Positions 1 through 7,085 are shown, counted from the stretch's first letter. The stretch: 10,132 bases of DNA from Bacteroidales bacterium UBA2198 (GCA_002328625.1 DCVC01000056.1:1-10132), one strand, 5' to 3'. Numbers and translations: made by a program. Notes: generated by a model not told the origin, from the letters alone.

Positions 1-19
1 CTGCCGAATTTAATATATT

Positions 20-103
20 GCCCGGATGGCGGAATTGGTAGACGCGCTGGTCTCAAACACCAGTGGCAGCAATGCTGTGCCGGTTCGATCCCGGCTCCGG
101 GTA
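20..103 (+). tRNA. tRNA-Leu (anticodon CAA)
   Basis: The sequence folds as a complete class II tRNA. The acceptor stem pairs 20-26 with 96-102, with one G:U at the first pair. The D arm holds the usual TTGGTAGACGC. The anticodon stem is CTGGT (47-51) with ACCAG (59-63), and the seven-base loop carries CAA at 54-56, which reads UUG. A long variable arm (64-78, CAGC/GCTG stem) fits leucine. The T stem is GCCGG/CCGGC around loop TTCGATC (84-90). The discriminator base is A at 103. The 3' CCA is not encoded (CTA follows), so it must be added after transcription. No integrase or duplicated tRNA end is visible nearby. Confidence 0.96.
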
Positions 104-114
104 CTAAAAACGGA

Positions 115-140
115 GTGAGAGTGAGAGTGAGAGTGAGAGT
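115..140. repeat. GTGAGA microsatellite, about 4.3 copies
   Basis: Four perfect head-to-tail GTGAGA units (115-138) are followed by a partial GT. They lie between the tRNA-Leu and the 3' end of the methyltransferase gene. The following TTGGTGAGTGT looks like a decayed extra unit. The tract is non-coding and probably varies in length by replication slippage. No function is evident. Confidence 0.85.
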
Positions 141-183
141 CTTGGTGAGTGTCAATACAATAACATCCAGCAACCTGAGTTAA

Positions 184-1020
184 TTAATGCCCCTTCCGTA
201 CAGCATTCCATTTAATGCTGTTCCGGGTTGATGTTACAATGCCTTCAATAGTGTTGCCTTTTACATTACCTGAATACTTCTCATCATTTACACGGAAGGT
301 GATCTGATCACCATAAAGCCTGCCATCGGAAATAGTTATTGTATTAAGTCCAGTCGTCAGGGTTCCGGAAACCATTTGAAAATTCTGATTCAGCCGCAGT
401 TCTCCCTGGGGAATCTTCCATCTGCCTTCAACCTTTGCAGGTATGATCCATAAAAGAGCATCGCACCAGAAATCGCAATCGTCGAAAAGTGAAACACTTT
501 CATCAGCAATCCATTCTTCCATGGTGAAAGTGTTAGAAACAATCCTTGTTCCCGGTTTAAGTTCCAGAAGCTTCGGTCGCAGTTTGACATTGATTGAGGT
601 AAGCAGAAACATTGTAATTACAGTGGCCTGAGATAAGTCGGACTCAAAAAGATCTTCGCGGATGAATTCCACTCTGTCGCTTACTCCTTCATTTTCCGCA
701 TTTCTTCCGGATAATTCAACCATATCCTGGTTGTATTCTATGCCCCTGGCCCTTGCACCACGCTTAGCTGCAGCAATTACCAGACGGCCATCCCCCGATC
801 CGAGATCAATTACAAAATCATCTGATGTGACATCAGCCATGTCAAGCATCTTCTCTACCAGAATTTGCGGAGTAGGTACCCAGATAACATCCTTTCCCTC
901 CTGCCCCGACCTCGGTAAATAATCCTTATTGATCTGCTCTCCCTGGGCAGATAAGCAGACAAATAGCGATGCCATGAAGAATCCGGCAAGTGACCGGTAT
1001 AAGAAACGCAATAAATTCAT
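184..1020 (-). CDS. Exported class I SAM-dependent methyltransferase, FAM173/ATPSCKMT-like
   Basis: This is a 278-residue protein with an N-terminal hydrophobic signal segment (about residues 9-26, ending SAQGEQ), so export or membrane anchoring is predicted. The Rossmann methyltransferase core starts with the family-typical WVPTPQ (47-52). Motif I is DLGSGDGR (72-79), the acidic ribose-binding end of strand 2 is the E of GIEYN (95), and motif II is around EDLFE (122-126). A later stretch, LRPKLLELKPGTRIVSN, resembles the lysine methyltransferase group that includes eukaryotic FAM173/ATPSCKMT. That resemblance is from memory of the family, not an alignment. Residues about 195-278 form an extra beta-rich tail with alternating G/polar strands, also typical of bacterial members. 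The start is the ATG at 1018-1020, with no clear ribosome site. The gene lies 39 nt downstream of the antiporter and is probably co-transcribed. The substrate is unknown. Confidence 0.85.
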   Translation of the reverse strand: MNLLRFLYRSLAGFFMASLFVCLSAQGEQINKDYLPRSGQEGKDVIWVPTPQILVEKMLDMADVTSDDFVIDLGSGDGRLVIAAAKRGARARGIEYNQDMVELSGRNAENEGVSDRVEFIREDLFESDLSQATVITMFLLTSINVKLRPKLLELKPGTRIVSNTFTMEEWIADESVSLFDDCDFWCDALLWIIPAKVEGRWKIPQGELRLNQNFQMVSGTLTTGLNTITISDGRLYGDQITFRVNDEKYSGNVKGNTIEGIVTSTRNSIKWNAVRKGH

Positions 1021-1059
1021 AGTGTTATATTTTCTGGTTAAGTGATAAACTCAAACCAT

Positions 1060-2727
1060 TCAGGTTTTTTTTCCTGAAATCAACTCCTGCAGATATGCAT
1101 TATAAAAATTTGTTGCAGCCATCTGCTGGGGCATTAAAACCTTATCGGCGCCGCAGGTGTCAAGCAGTTCAAAATCCTTCTCATTTAATGCGGTCAGGAA
1201 TGTCCTGCCACGATATTTTCCTTTCCGCAGGGCTCTGACAAGATGCCTTGAATGATCAAGGTCGGGAATTGTGCTTATTATGCACTTAACATTCTTTATT
1301 GGCAATCGTTCCAGCAGATCAGGATCCTCAATATCTCCATAGATTATATCTTTCCCCTTTTCCTGCCAGCTTTTCACCACTGAAGGATCAAAATCTATGC
1401 CCAGATAACTTATTTCCTTGTGATCGTCGAGCATTTCTGCCACATGTCTTCCAAACCTCCCCAGTCCTATCAGTATAATGTCGTAGCGTTTTTTTTCTAT
1501 TGCTGCTTCAGAAGATTCACGATAGGGATTTTTCCTTTCAAAGATGCTCAGTGCAGGTGCAATAAATTCATATATCTGATGCGAGTAGAGTATCAGATAG
1601 GTGGATAAACCGATGGTGATCAACCCGACAAGGGTTATCAGACCTACTGTTTCTTCGGTAATATGTCCGACTGCCAGTCCCAGTCCCGCAAAGATCAGCG
1701 AAAACTCGCTTATCTGAGCTACCGTTAATCCTGCCAGAAATGATGTTCGTTTTCTGTATCCCATGGCCCCCATAATGATCAGAACTATAACAGGATTACC
1801 AACCAGAACAAAGGCAGAAAAGATCAGTGCCGATGAAACCTTATCACTGATAGCCAATAAATTAAGCTCTGATCCCATATTTACGAAAAAGAATATCAGA
1901 AGAAAATCCCTTAGGCTTATAAGACGGCTGCTTATTGTGTCCTTAAAATCTGATGAAGCAAGGCTTACTCCTGCAAGAAAAGCACCCACCTCTCCGCTGA
2001 ATCCCATAAGTTCACTTAGAGATGCCAGTGTAACAGCCCATCCGACAGCAAATAAGGTCAGCATCTCCTGAGATTTTGCCAGGAAGTAACTCAGTTTAGG
2101 AATGATCCATTTCATCGCTATAATGGTTATTGCCAGAAGGATCACTCCAGCCAGAACCTTCTTGATAATATCATGTGCCAGCGAAACATCCTCTGTCTGC
2201 CGCATTCCCGAAAGGATGATCATCACCAGGATCACCACTATATCCTGTACAATAAGAAATCCTATTGCAATCTGGCCATGCAGTGAATCAACTTCCTTTT
2301 TGTCAGTCAGAAGTTTTACAATAATAATCGTACTTGAAAATGTAAGTGCTACGGCAATATAGAAACTGTGGAGCGATGAGAAACCGAGTGCCAGGCCTAT
2401 CAGGTAACCGAACAGGGAAGTGAAAATGACCTGCCCGAGTCCTGTCATGAGAGCTATTTTGCCAACTGATCTTATTATCCTTAAATCGAGCTTCAGGCCC
2501 ACAATAAACAACAGTACGGCAATGCCTATTTCTGCCAGCAGATGAATATTATCTTTTGATTTAATAATGTCGAGCACTGAAGGGCCAACAAGGATGCCGA
2601 GAGCAATGAACATTACTATAAGCGGCTGTCTGAGAAACTGACCCAATGCACCCAGAATGGCAGCAAGGAAAAGAATAACAGCTACCTCATAAAATACATT
2701 TTCAGTTATTGACGACAACCAATCCAT
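1060..2727 (-). CDS. Kef-type monovalent cation:proton antiporter (CPA2) with RCK/TrkA-N domain
   Basis: This 555-residue inner-membrane protein has an N-terminal Na+/H+-exchanger-like domain (residues about 10-385) with a dozen or so hydrophobic helices. Conserved CPA2 features include the early LRQPLIVMFIALGILVGPS segment, LLFIVGLKLDLR (72-83) and the QD pair at 161-162 in the helix expected to carry the ion-binding aspartate. A linker leads to a cytosolic RCK/TrkA-N nucleotide-binding domain (415-550) with GLGRFGR (421-427) and the acidic strand end GIDFD (443-447). That domain gates related K+/H+ antiporters in response to nucleotides or thiol adducts. No RCK_C domain follows. The likely role is K+ or Na+ efflux coupled to proton entry for pH or osmotic balance; the ion cannot be told from sequence. 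It sits 41 nt after nrfA and 39 nt before the methyltransferase gene on the same strand, which suggests one transcript. Confidence 0.92.
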   Translation of the reverse strand: MDWLSSITENVFYEVAVILFLAAILGALGQFLRQPLIVMFIALGILVGPSVLDIIKSKDNIHLLAEIGIAVLLFIVGLKLDLRIIRSVGKIALMTGLGQVIFTSLFGYLIGLALGFSSLHSFYIAVALTFSSTIIIVKLLTDKKEVDSLHGQIAIGFLIVQDIVVILVMIILSGMRQTEDVSLAHDIIKKVLAGVILLAITIIAMKWIIPKLSYFLAKSQEMLTLFAVGWAVTLASLSELMGFSGEVGAFLAGVSLASSDFKDTISSRLISLRDFLLIFFFVNMGSELNLLAISDKVSSALIFSAFVLVGNPVIVLIIMGAMGYRKRTSFLAGLTVAQISEFSLIFAGLGLAVGHITEETVGLITLVGLITIGLSTYLILYSHQIYEFIAPALSIFERKNPYRESSEAAIEKKRYDIILIGLGRFGRHVAEMLDDHKEISYLGIDFDPSVVKSWQEKGKDIIYGDIEDPDLLERLPIKNVKCIISTIPDLDHSRHLVRALRKGKYRGRTFLTALNEKDFELLDTCGADKVLMPQQMAATNFYNAYLQELISGKKT

Positions 2728-2768
2728 TGTTGTATAACCATAAAGTTATGTGACAATTAATCTTTTTA

Positions 2769-4274
2769 TTATTTATCGTATTCTTTCTCCCTCTCCTTCC
2801 CTGTCCTGATCCATTCCGGCAAAACAGTCTCAAGGAAGAGTTTCTTCTCTGCATTGAGCTGCTTCATATCTAGCCCTATAAAAGCCTGTGCCTTTCCTTT
2901 TGAACTGATATCAGGATAAGCTATTTCCTGATTGTGTCCAAGGGAAGCGAGCAGCCTTGCAAGTTTAACTCTTGCTTCCTGGGCAAGAGCTATGCCCCCC
3001 GATATGATCCTGCCTGTTTCAACAGGTGAATGGAATGAGTTTCCATGACCGGCTGCTGCAAAATCCCATCTCCATTGAGCGTGCCTTATATCATACAGGA
3101 TCCCTTTCATCTGATCATCTGTAGCGCCTTTGTCCCATGCTGTTTTTGCCTCAACATGGCACCTGACCAGCAGAGTCTCGAGGATATCCCTGTTCTCCAA
3201 TATTTTATCCTGCCTTGTATAAACATCCTCTATCAGCTTTTGTGTCTCCTCGCGGTGGCATACCTGGCATGAGTTTGCTACATTGTTGAGAGGGCTCTGA
3301 AGATGATGATCGGTGAATTTTTGTCCTCCTTCGCTGATGAACGGCATATGACAATCGGCACACGAGACTCCGCGTGACGCATGAGTGCCGGTAAGATACA
3401 TCTCATAGTCGGGATGCTGTGCCTTAAGCATCGGAGCGCGGCTCAAACCGTGAGTCCAGTCTGAGAAATCCATCTTATCATAATATTCCTCCATCTCTTC
3501 AAGAGTGGTCCCGTTTTTCCAGGGAAATACAAGATATTGTACTCCTTCAACAATATTTTTGTTAAAGTAATATTCTACATGGCACTGGGCACACACAAGA
3601 CTTCTCATTTCCTGGTGGGATGCTTTGCTGATGTCTCGTCCCATGGCTTCAAAAGCTTCCAGAAGTGCAGGCCTCGATATTCTGAGGTTCATTGTTTTCG
3701 AGTCGTGACAGTCAGCACAGCCGATCGGGTTGATGATCTCGGAACCCTTTGTATCCCAGGTACCCCTGTAGAATTCTGCTGCACCAATCTGGTTCATCAG
3801 TCGCGGCACATCAGGACTCTTGCATGTCCAGCAGGTATTTGGCAGAGGGCTCGGAACACCCTTTGCCGGAGCTCCCGGTCTCAATGAGTTCCATACATCC
3901 TCAACAGCATAATAATGGCCCCTGCCCTGGTTATAATCTTTTGAGAAGGGGTAGCCGGCCCACAGGACAACCATGCGCGGGGATTCCTCCAGCATATCAA
4001 CCATTGCACTGCCGTTGTATTTGCTTCTGAAGGCAGTGTCTGAAGTCTTCATATAGGTATTGTATTCCCTGGGGAAAAACTCACCCCACTTTGAGTTACG
4101 GGGCTCAAATTCTGAGAATGTAACCTTCGGTGCATATGCAAATATTGCCTCGGCTCTTCTCTCAATTATGGATGAGGCCAGCATTCCTAGAAGAAAAACT
4201 ATTGCTATGGTGGCCAGGAATATTATCCATCCAAGCCAGGGTTTCTCTTTAAGGATCTCCGGTATTGATTTCAT
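2769..4274 (-). CDS. nrfA: Pentaheme cytochrome c nitrite reductase (ammonia-forming)
   Basis: NrfA reduces nitrite to ammonium with six electrons outside the cytoplasmic membrane. With the ATG at 4274 the protein has 501 residues, a normal length. The first heme motif is the diagnostic CWTCK (148-152), whose lysine ligates the catalytic heme. Four classical motifs follow: CADCH (186), CAQCH (228), CADCH (305) and CQVCH (336). Active-site candidates match the family spacing: R132, Y235 and H287. The calcium ligands would be E234, Y235, K284 and Q286. Residues about 14-36 form one hydrophobic helix that looks like an uncleaved anchor, because no clear signal-peptidase site follows. A TTG two codons upstream (4278-4280) is also open, but the ATG is preferred. 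nrfH ends 38 nt upstream. No cytochrome c maturation gene (ccsA/resB) follows, although these often accompany nrfHA in Bacteroidota; the next gene is an antiporter. Confidence 0.98.
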   Translation of the reverse strand: MKSIPEILKEKPWLGWIIFLATIAIVFLLGMLASSIIERRAEAIFAYAPKVTFSEFEPRNSKWGEFFPREYNTYMKTSDTAFRSKYNGSAMVDMLEESPRMVVLWAGYPFSKDYNQGRGHYYAVEDVWNSLRPGAPAKGVPSPLPNTCWTCKSPDVPRLMNQIGAAEFYRGTWDTKGSEIINPIGCADCHDSKTMNLRISRPALLEAFEAMGRDISKASHQEMRSLVCAQCHVEYYFNKNIVEGVQYLVFPWKNGTTLEEMEEYYDKMDFSDWTHGLSRAPMLKAQHPDYEMYLTGTHASRGVSCADCHMPFISEGGQKFTDHHLQSPLNNVANSCQVCHREETQKLIEDVYTRQDKILENRDILETLLVRCHVEAKTAWDKGATDDQMKGILYDIRHAQWRWDFAAAGHGNSFHSPVETGRIISGGIALAQEARVKLARLLASLGHNQEIAYPDISSKGKAQAFIGLDMKQLNAEKKLFLETVLPEWIRTGKEREKEYDK

Positions 4275-4290
4275 ATTCAAGGTTTTATCT

Positions 4291-4323
4291 AATACTGATT
4301 ACAGAATACTGATTACTGATTAC
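4291..4323. repeat. Triple ACTGATTAC repeat across the nrfH stop and the nrfH-nrfA spacer
   Basis: ACTGATTAC occurs at 4294-4302, 4308-4316 and 4315-4323. The first two copies are extended to the 12-mer AATACTGATTAC (4291-4302 and 4305-4316). The nrfH stop codon (TAA on the minus strand, 4313-4315) falls inside the repeat, and the last nrfH codons overlap the third copy. The pattern suggests slippage-driven duplication of the spacer. It could alter spacing or coupling between nrfH and nrfA translation, but that is inference. Confidence 0.8.
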
Positions 4324-4900
4324 CAGCTACTGGTTTGACCTTCATCCACTTAGGAACTACAGAGCCGGGAAGCGGCACACGGGCATATGGCACGCTGGAG
4401 AGGCTGTTCACCCTTCCGTGTGGAGTCTCCCTGTGGCACTCCCGGCAATTACGTTCCATCCTGAAAGTGTGTGTTTCGCAGTTATAAGCAAGCAGCCTGC
4501 TGTCGGTCAGAAGTTCTGAATGGCATCTTATGCAATTACGGTGGACCACCTTTTTCCCATCTTCCTTGATAAAAATAACCTGTGGTTCCCTGCGGAGAGT
4601 GAATATTGTTGCATGGCGCAGGCCATCCCTGGCTTTGAAGTAATACTTGTTCACAAAATTATTATGAGGCACATGGCAATCGTTGCAGTTAGTCTTTTCC
4701 CTGTGGGAGCTGTGATACCATGTTGCATACTGTGGCGCCATTATGTGGCAGTTGACGCATGTTTCGGATTTATCGCCAAGATATGAAGGGGCATTGGAGA
4801 TATAAAAAGAATAGAGCCCGAGTCCGAAAAAAATGCCGGCAGCTATCAGCACCGGAAGTTTCCACCTGTCGGGAGGGATCAGCTTTTTCAGGAACCGCAT
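4313..4900 (-). CDS. nrfH: NapC/NirT-family tetraheme quinol dehydrogenase, NrfA partner
   Basis: NrfH oxidises menaquinol in the membrane and passes electrons to NrfA. The 195-residue protein has a short basic N-terminus, a single hydrophobic anchor helix (about residues 15-34), then an extracytoplasmic domain with four heme c motifs: CVNCH (48-52), CNDCH (72-76), CIRCH (123-127) and CRECH (152-156). M54 sits two residues after the first motif histidine (CHIM), as in NrfH proteins where methionine ligates heme 1. An extra cysteine (C141) is not part of a heme motif. The ATG start at 4898-4900 lies 71 nt after the end of the upstream SLOG-like gene. nrfA follows after 38 nt, which is the standard nrfHA order. 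The short tail after the last heme is proline/valine-rich and partly overlaps the spacer repeat. Confidence 0.97.
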   Translation of the reverse strand: MRFLKKLIPPDRWKLPVLIAAGIFFGLGLYSFYISNAPSYLGDKSETCVNCHIMAPQYATWYHSSHREKTNCNDCHVPHNNFVNKYYFKARDGLRHATIFTLRREPQVIFIKEDGKKVVHRNCIRCHSELLTDSRLLAYNCETHTFRMERNCRECHRETPHGRVNSLSSVPYARVPLPGSVVPKWMKVKPVAGNQ

Positions 4901-4926
4901 GTAGTTTTTATTTGCAAGATATGTAA

Positions 4927-4946
4927 AAACTCTTATTATCGAGTTT
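4927..4946 (-). terminator. Weak hairpin with T-tract between the SLOG-like gene and nrfH
   Basis: AAACTC (4927-4932) and GAGTTT (4941-4946) form a 6-bp stem with an 8-nt loop. Read on the minus strand the stem is followed directly by further T residues, the layout of an intrinsic terminator. The stem is AT-rich and short, so it may be only a partial terminator or attenuator. If it works, nrfHA would need initiation within the roughly 25 nt left before its ATG, which is tight. Read-through from upstream therefore remains likely. Confidence 0.3.
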
Positions 4947-4971
4947 GGTTACCATCAGTATAAACCCAATA

Positions 4972-6633
4972 TTATATTCCTTCAATTTCCGGTTCTTTCT
5001 CCTTGAAGATCAGGTACCAGTTGCCGTTCTCAATAAGGGCCTCCTTGCCTATGACAAAGAAAAGCTCCTCAAGATAAGCCCTGCGGTGATCCTCATTCAT
5101 CTGTGCTTTGTTTATTTCCGCGATCTTCGCTTCAGCCCTCTCATATATGACCTGCATCAGTTCATACTGGTTAAGGAGCTGCTCATAACCTTTGAGGTGA
5201 GTATAACCCTTTATCAGAGCAAAAAGACCTAAAAGGATCTCGATGCTGACAATCAACGTGTTCATGAAATCATGAGCTTCATAAAAGCGCTCCAGGAAAA
5301 AGATTGAAAGCAGAAGAGCAAAACCTGTTATAAATGATGTATTGGATATTCTCTGGTATTTGGTCAACCTTTTTGACATCTTAATTATTGATGAACCAAA
5401 AAAATCAGCCTGGTTTTTCACCCAGTTTTCTGTCAGTTCCTGTATCGCATCTGAAGTGACAGGCCTTATATTGTAACAGAGACCGTAAACTGACGAAAGA
5501 ATATGCTTTACCCATGTGAACTCTTTACGGTGTATCCTTAAAATATAGTCCGACACATTTTTATTTATACCTGCAATGTTCCAGTAGAACTGAATTCGCA
5601 AGGCCTCTGCCAATGTTCTGTTATAAAGGTATTTAATATGATTTTTTGTATATTTTGAATAGAGATAGATCGATGTTGCGATGACTAGGAAGAACATTGC
5701 AATGCCCAGAACCAGCAGATTCATCCATATATCCTTGTAAACCTCCAGGGTAAGCAGCAAAATAAGACCCAGGGCAAATAGCCATATTGTGATAACAATA
5801 TCTCTTCCCCTGAACCGCAGAGACAACAGATCCATGATTGAGTACCAGTTCAGTATTGATCTCTGAGGAGGATTGAGTTTTTCAGGTTCCCTGAAGAGAT
5901 AGGATTTTGACCTGTCAAAATCTTCCTGCCTGATTTTCAGTGAATCTGTATTTATCTCCTCGATCTTTTCAAGAGCCTCTTTTATTGCCACGTCTTTCAG
6001 AACAAGGTCGAGAGAGAGTTCAATCTCTTTTCTTGATCTCCTGGAGATCTTAAATGACGACTTGCTCCTGTCGCTAGGAAGTACAAAGACAGTACCGTCG
6101 TATTCAAAAGTGCTTTCGGCGATCGTGTCGTCGTCTCCTGTTATTTTATGTTTTACGATATCGGCTGTCCCGCCTGTTTTCCCTTCCTCGCCATCCCACA
6201 GGGCGATCAGTATGAGGGAGGTATCTGCAACAAATTTTCCGGTCTTCAGGTATTGGAGGGGCCTGTCAGCCTCATTTCCCTCACAGCCTGTGCAGAAGCT
6301 CCTTTTAGCCTGACGCAGGAGGTTGTCGAACTCTTTATCGGATTCATCACCAAAGTCCTCTTTATATTGCTCGGTATTGAAAGGCATTGGTACAATGAGT
6401 TCGAATTTATCCCTGTATACCTCGTCACTGTTTTTCAGCTCAAGGAAGATGTTGGCTACGAACCTGTCGGCACCCTCTGCGATAGGGGATATCAGATAGA
6501 CCGGAGAATTAGGGTATTTTGAGGCCAGGTCCTTAAAAAGCTGTTCTATCTTTGTACGGTGCTCCTCTGTCGTTATTACATCGAGATGCCCCACAACGCC
6601 CACTGTGATCGGTATTCTGTCGGATATTAACAT
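4972..6633 (-). CDS. SLOG-like nucleotide-binding domain fused to SLATT-like 2TM regions; putative sensor-pore membrane protein
   Basis: This 553-residue protein has two parts. Residues about 7-185 read as a Rossmann-type SLOG (DprA/LOG superfamily) domain: ITVGVVGHLDV (9-19), the phosphate-binding-type SPIAEGADR (49-57), VPMPFNTEQY (81-90), then LIALWDGEEGKTGGTADIV (142-160). A CxxC lies at 114-117. The membrane part has two hairpins, about 279-296 with 303-325 and about 431-447 with 458-476. Each is followed by a Tyr/Leu-rich amphipathic helix (327-355 and 477-508). The C-terminal ENGNWYLIFKEKEPE (535-549) resembles the end of SLATT (SMODS/SLOG-associated 2TM) proteins. In SLOG-SLATT systems the first domain is proposed to bind or make a nucleotide signal and the second to act on the membrane; for this protein that is inference. 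The start is the ATG at 6631-6633 and there is no ribosome site. It heads the minus-strand gene run. A non-defensive signalling role is also possible. Confidence 0.75.
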   Translation of the reverse strand: MLISDRIPITVGVVGHLDVITTEEHRTKIEQLFKDLASKYPNSPVYLISPIAEGADRFVANIFLELKNSDEVYRDKFELIVPMPFNTEQYKEDFGDESDKEFDNLLRQAKRSFCTGCEGNEADRPLQYLKTGKFVADTSLILIALWDGEEGKTGGTADIVKHKITGDDDTIAESTFEYDGTVFVLPSDRSKSSFKISRRSRKEIELSLDLVLKDVAIKEALEKIEEINTDSLKIRQEDFDRSKSYLFREPEKLNPPQRSILNWYSIMDLLSLRFRGRDIVITIWLFALGLILLLTLEVYKDIWMNLLVLGIAMFFLVIATSIYLYSKYTKNHIKYLYNRTLAEALRIQFYWNIAGINKNVSDYILRIHRKEFTWVKHILSSVYGLCYNIRPVTSDAIQELTENWVKNQADFFGSSIIKMSKRLTKYQRISNTSFITGFALLLSIFFLERFYEAHDFMNTLIVSIEILLGLFALIKGYTHLKGYEQLLNQYELMQVIYERAEAKIAEINKAQMNEDHRRAYLEELFFVIGKEALIENGNWYLIFKEKEPEIEGI

Positions 6634-6673
6634 CTAATAGCTCGCGTTTCCGGTTTCTATTTTCTGGATAAAC

Positions 6674-6757
6674 GCTTATTACCAGAACCAGATGCAACAA
6701 ATAATATTTTCACATTAAACATACAATAATTTTGATGCTTATTACCAAACAACCAGA
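6674..6757. repeat. Direct repeat GCTTATTACCA...CCAGA flanking the putative promoter
   Basis: GCTTATTACCA occurs at 6674-6684 and again at 6737-6747, a 63-nt offset. It is followed by GAACCAGA in the first copy and AACAACCAGA in the second, so the related units span 6674-6692 and 6737-6757. The promoter-like element on the minus strand lies between them. They could be operator half-sites or relics of a small intergenic repeat element. Confidence 0.6.
6698..6726 (-). promoter_or_regulatory. Possible Bacteroidota-type promoter for the SLOG-like gene
   Basis: On the minus strand TTG (6724-6726) is followed after 17 nt by TATTATTTG (6698-6706). This resembles the Bacteroidota sigma-ABfr consensus of TTG near -33 and TAnnTTTG near -7, with one extra base in the -7 element. 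It lies about 65 nt upstream of the ATG at 6633 and would drive the SLOG-like gene and possibly the genes after it. The match is imperfect in AT-rich DNA. Confidence 0.3.
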
Positions 6758-7085
6758 AACAAGCAACCAGCAACAAGTTATTGGCTGCTCAGGCCAAATA
6801 ATAAAAGAACATCAATTCTCTATCAAATTTAAACTTGTGATTCGTTAAAAGCAAAAAAAAGTATATTAAACCTGTTGTTAAGTTGAAGAAATAATAAATC
6901 CACTTTATGACGGCTTACAATTCGTTGCATTTCTTTAATCTAATCTTAACAGAGCCTCTTTAAATAAATTACTTGCTGTCGGCTTCAGAGGCCGTGGTTA
7001 ATGGAAATTATTATTCGGGACTTCAGTCCTTATATATTTTTTGCTACTTTTAACCGTTTATCTATTCTCCACCTCAGCACAGGTT

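Larger units (their letters stand above)
6634..7085. other. AT-rich divergent intergenic region
   Basis: This stretch of about 450 nt separates the minus-strand gene run from the + strand barrel protein. I see no credible gene in it. It holds a promoter-like sequence for the minus strand (6698-6726), a direct repeat (6674-6757), a run of AACCAG/CAACAAG-like words (6750-6776), and a small hairpin, CGGCTT-CAG-AGGCCG, at 6980-6994. A second short palindrome, GGACTTCAGTCC (7018-7029), is followed by a T-rich stretch. No tRNA, CRISPR array or riboswitch-like fold was recognised. Confidence 0.7.

Noticed and set aside
20..183. tRNA-Leu as the attachment site of an integrated element
   Set aside because: No integrase, no repeated tRNA 3' end and no foreign-looking cargo are visible in the window.
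3537..4030. Open frames antisense to nrfA
   Set aside because: They lie across the nrfA heme motifs, which fix the coding strand. Their Cys/His content mirrors those motifs by chance.
6750..6776. AACCAG/CAACAAG words as a CRISPR-like array
   Set aside because: The units are 6-8 nt, degenerate and without unique spacers of constant length, and no cas gene is in the window.
7018..7042. GGACTTCAGTCC palindrome plus T-rich run as a + strand terminator
   Set aside because: The stem is only 4-5 bp with a tiny loop, and there is no + strand gene upstream for it to end. It is noted only as part of the intergenic region.
7041..7085. In-frame TTG at 7041 as the start of the barrel protein
   Set aside because: It would place 15 extra residues before a good signal segment that begins at the ATG at 7086.
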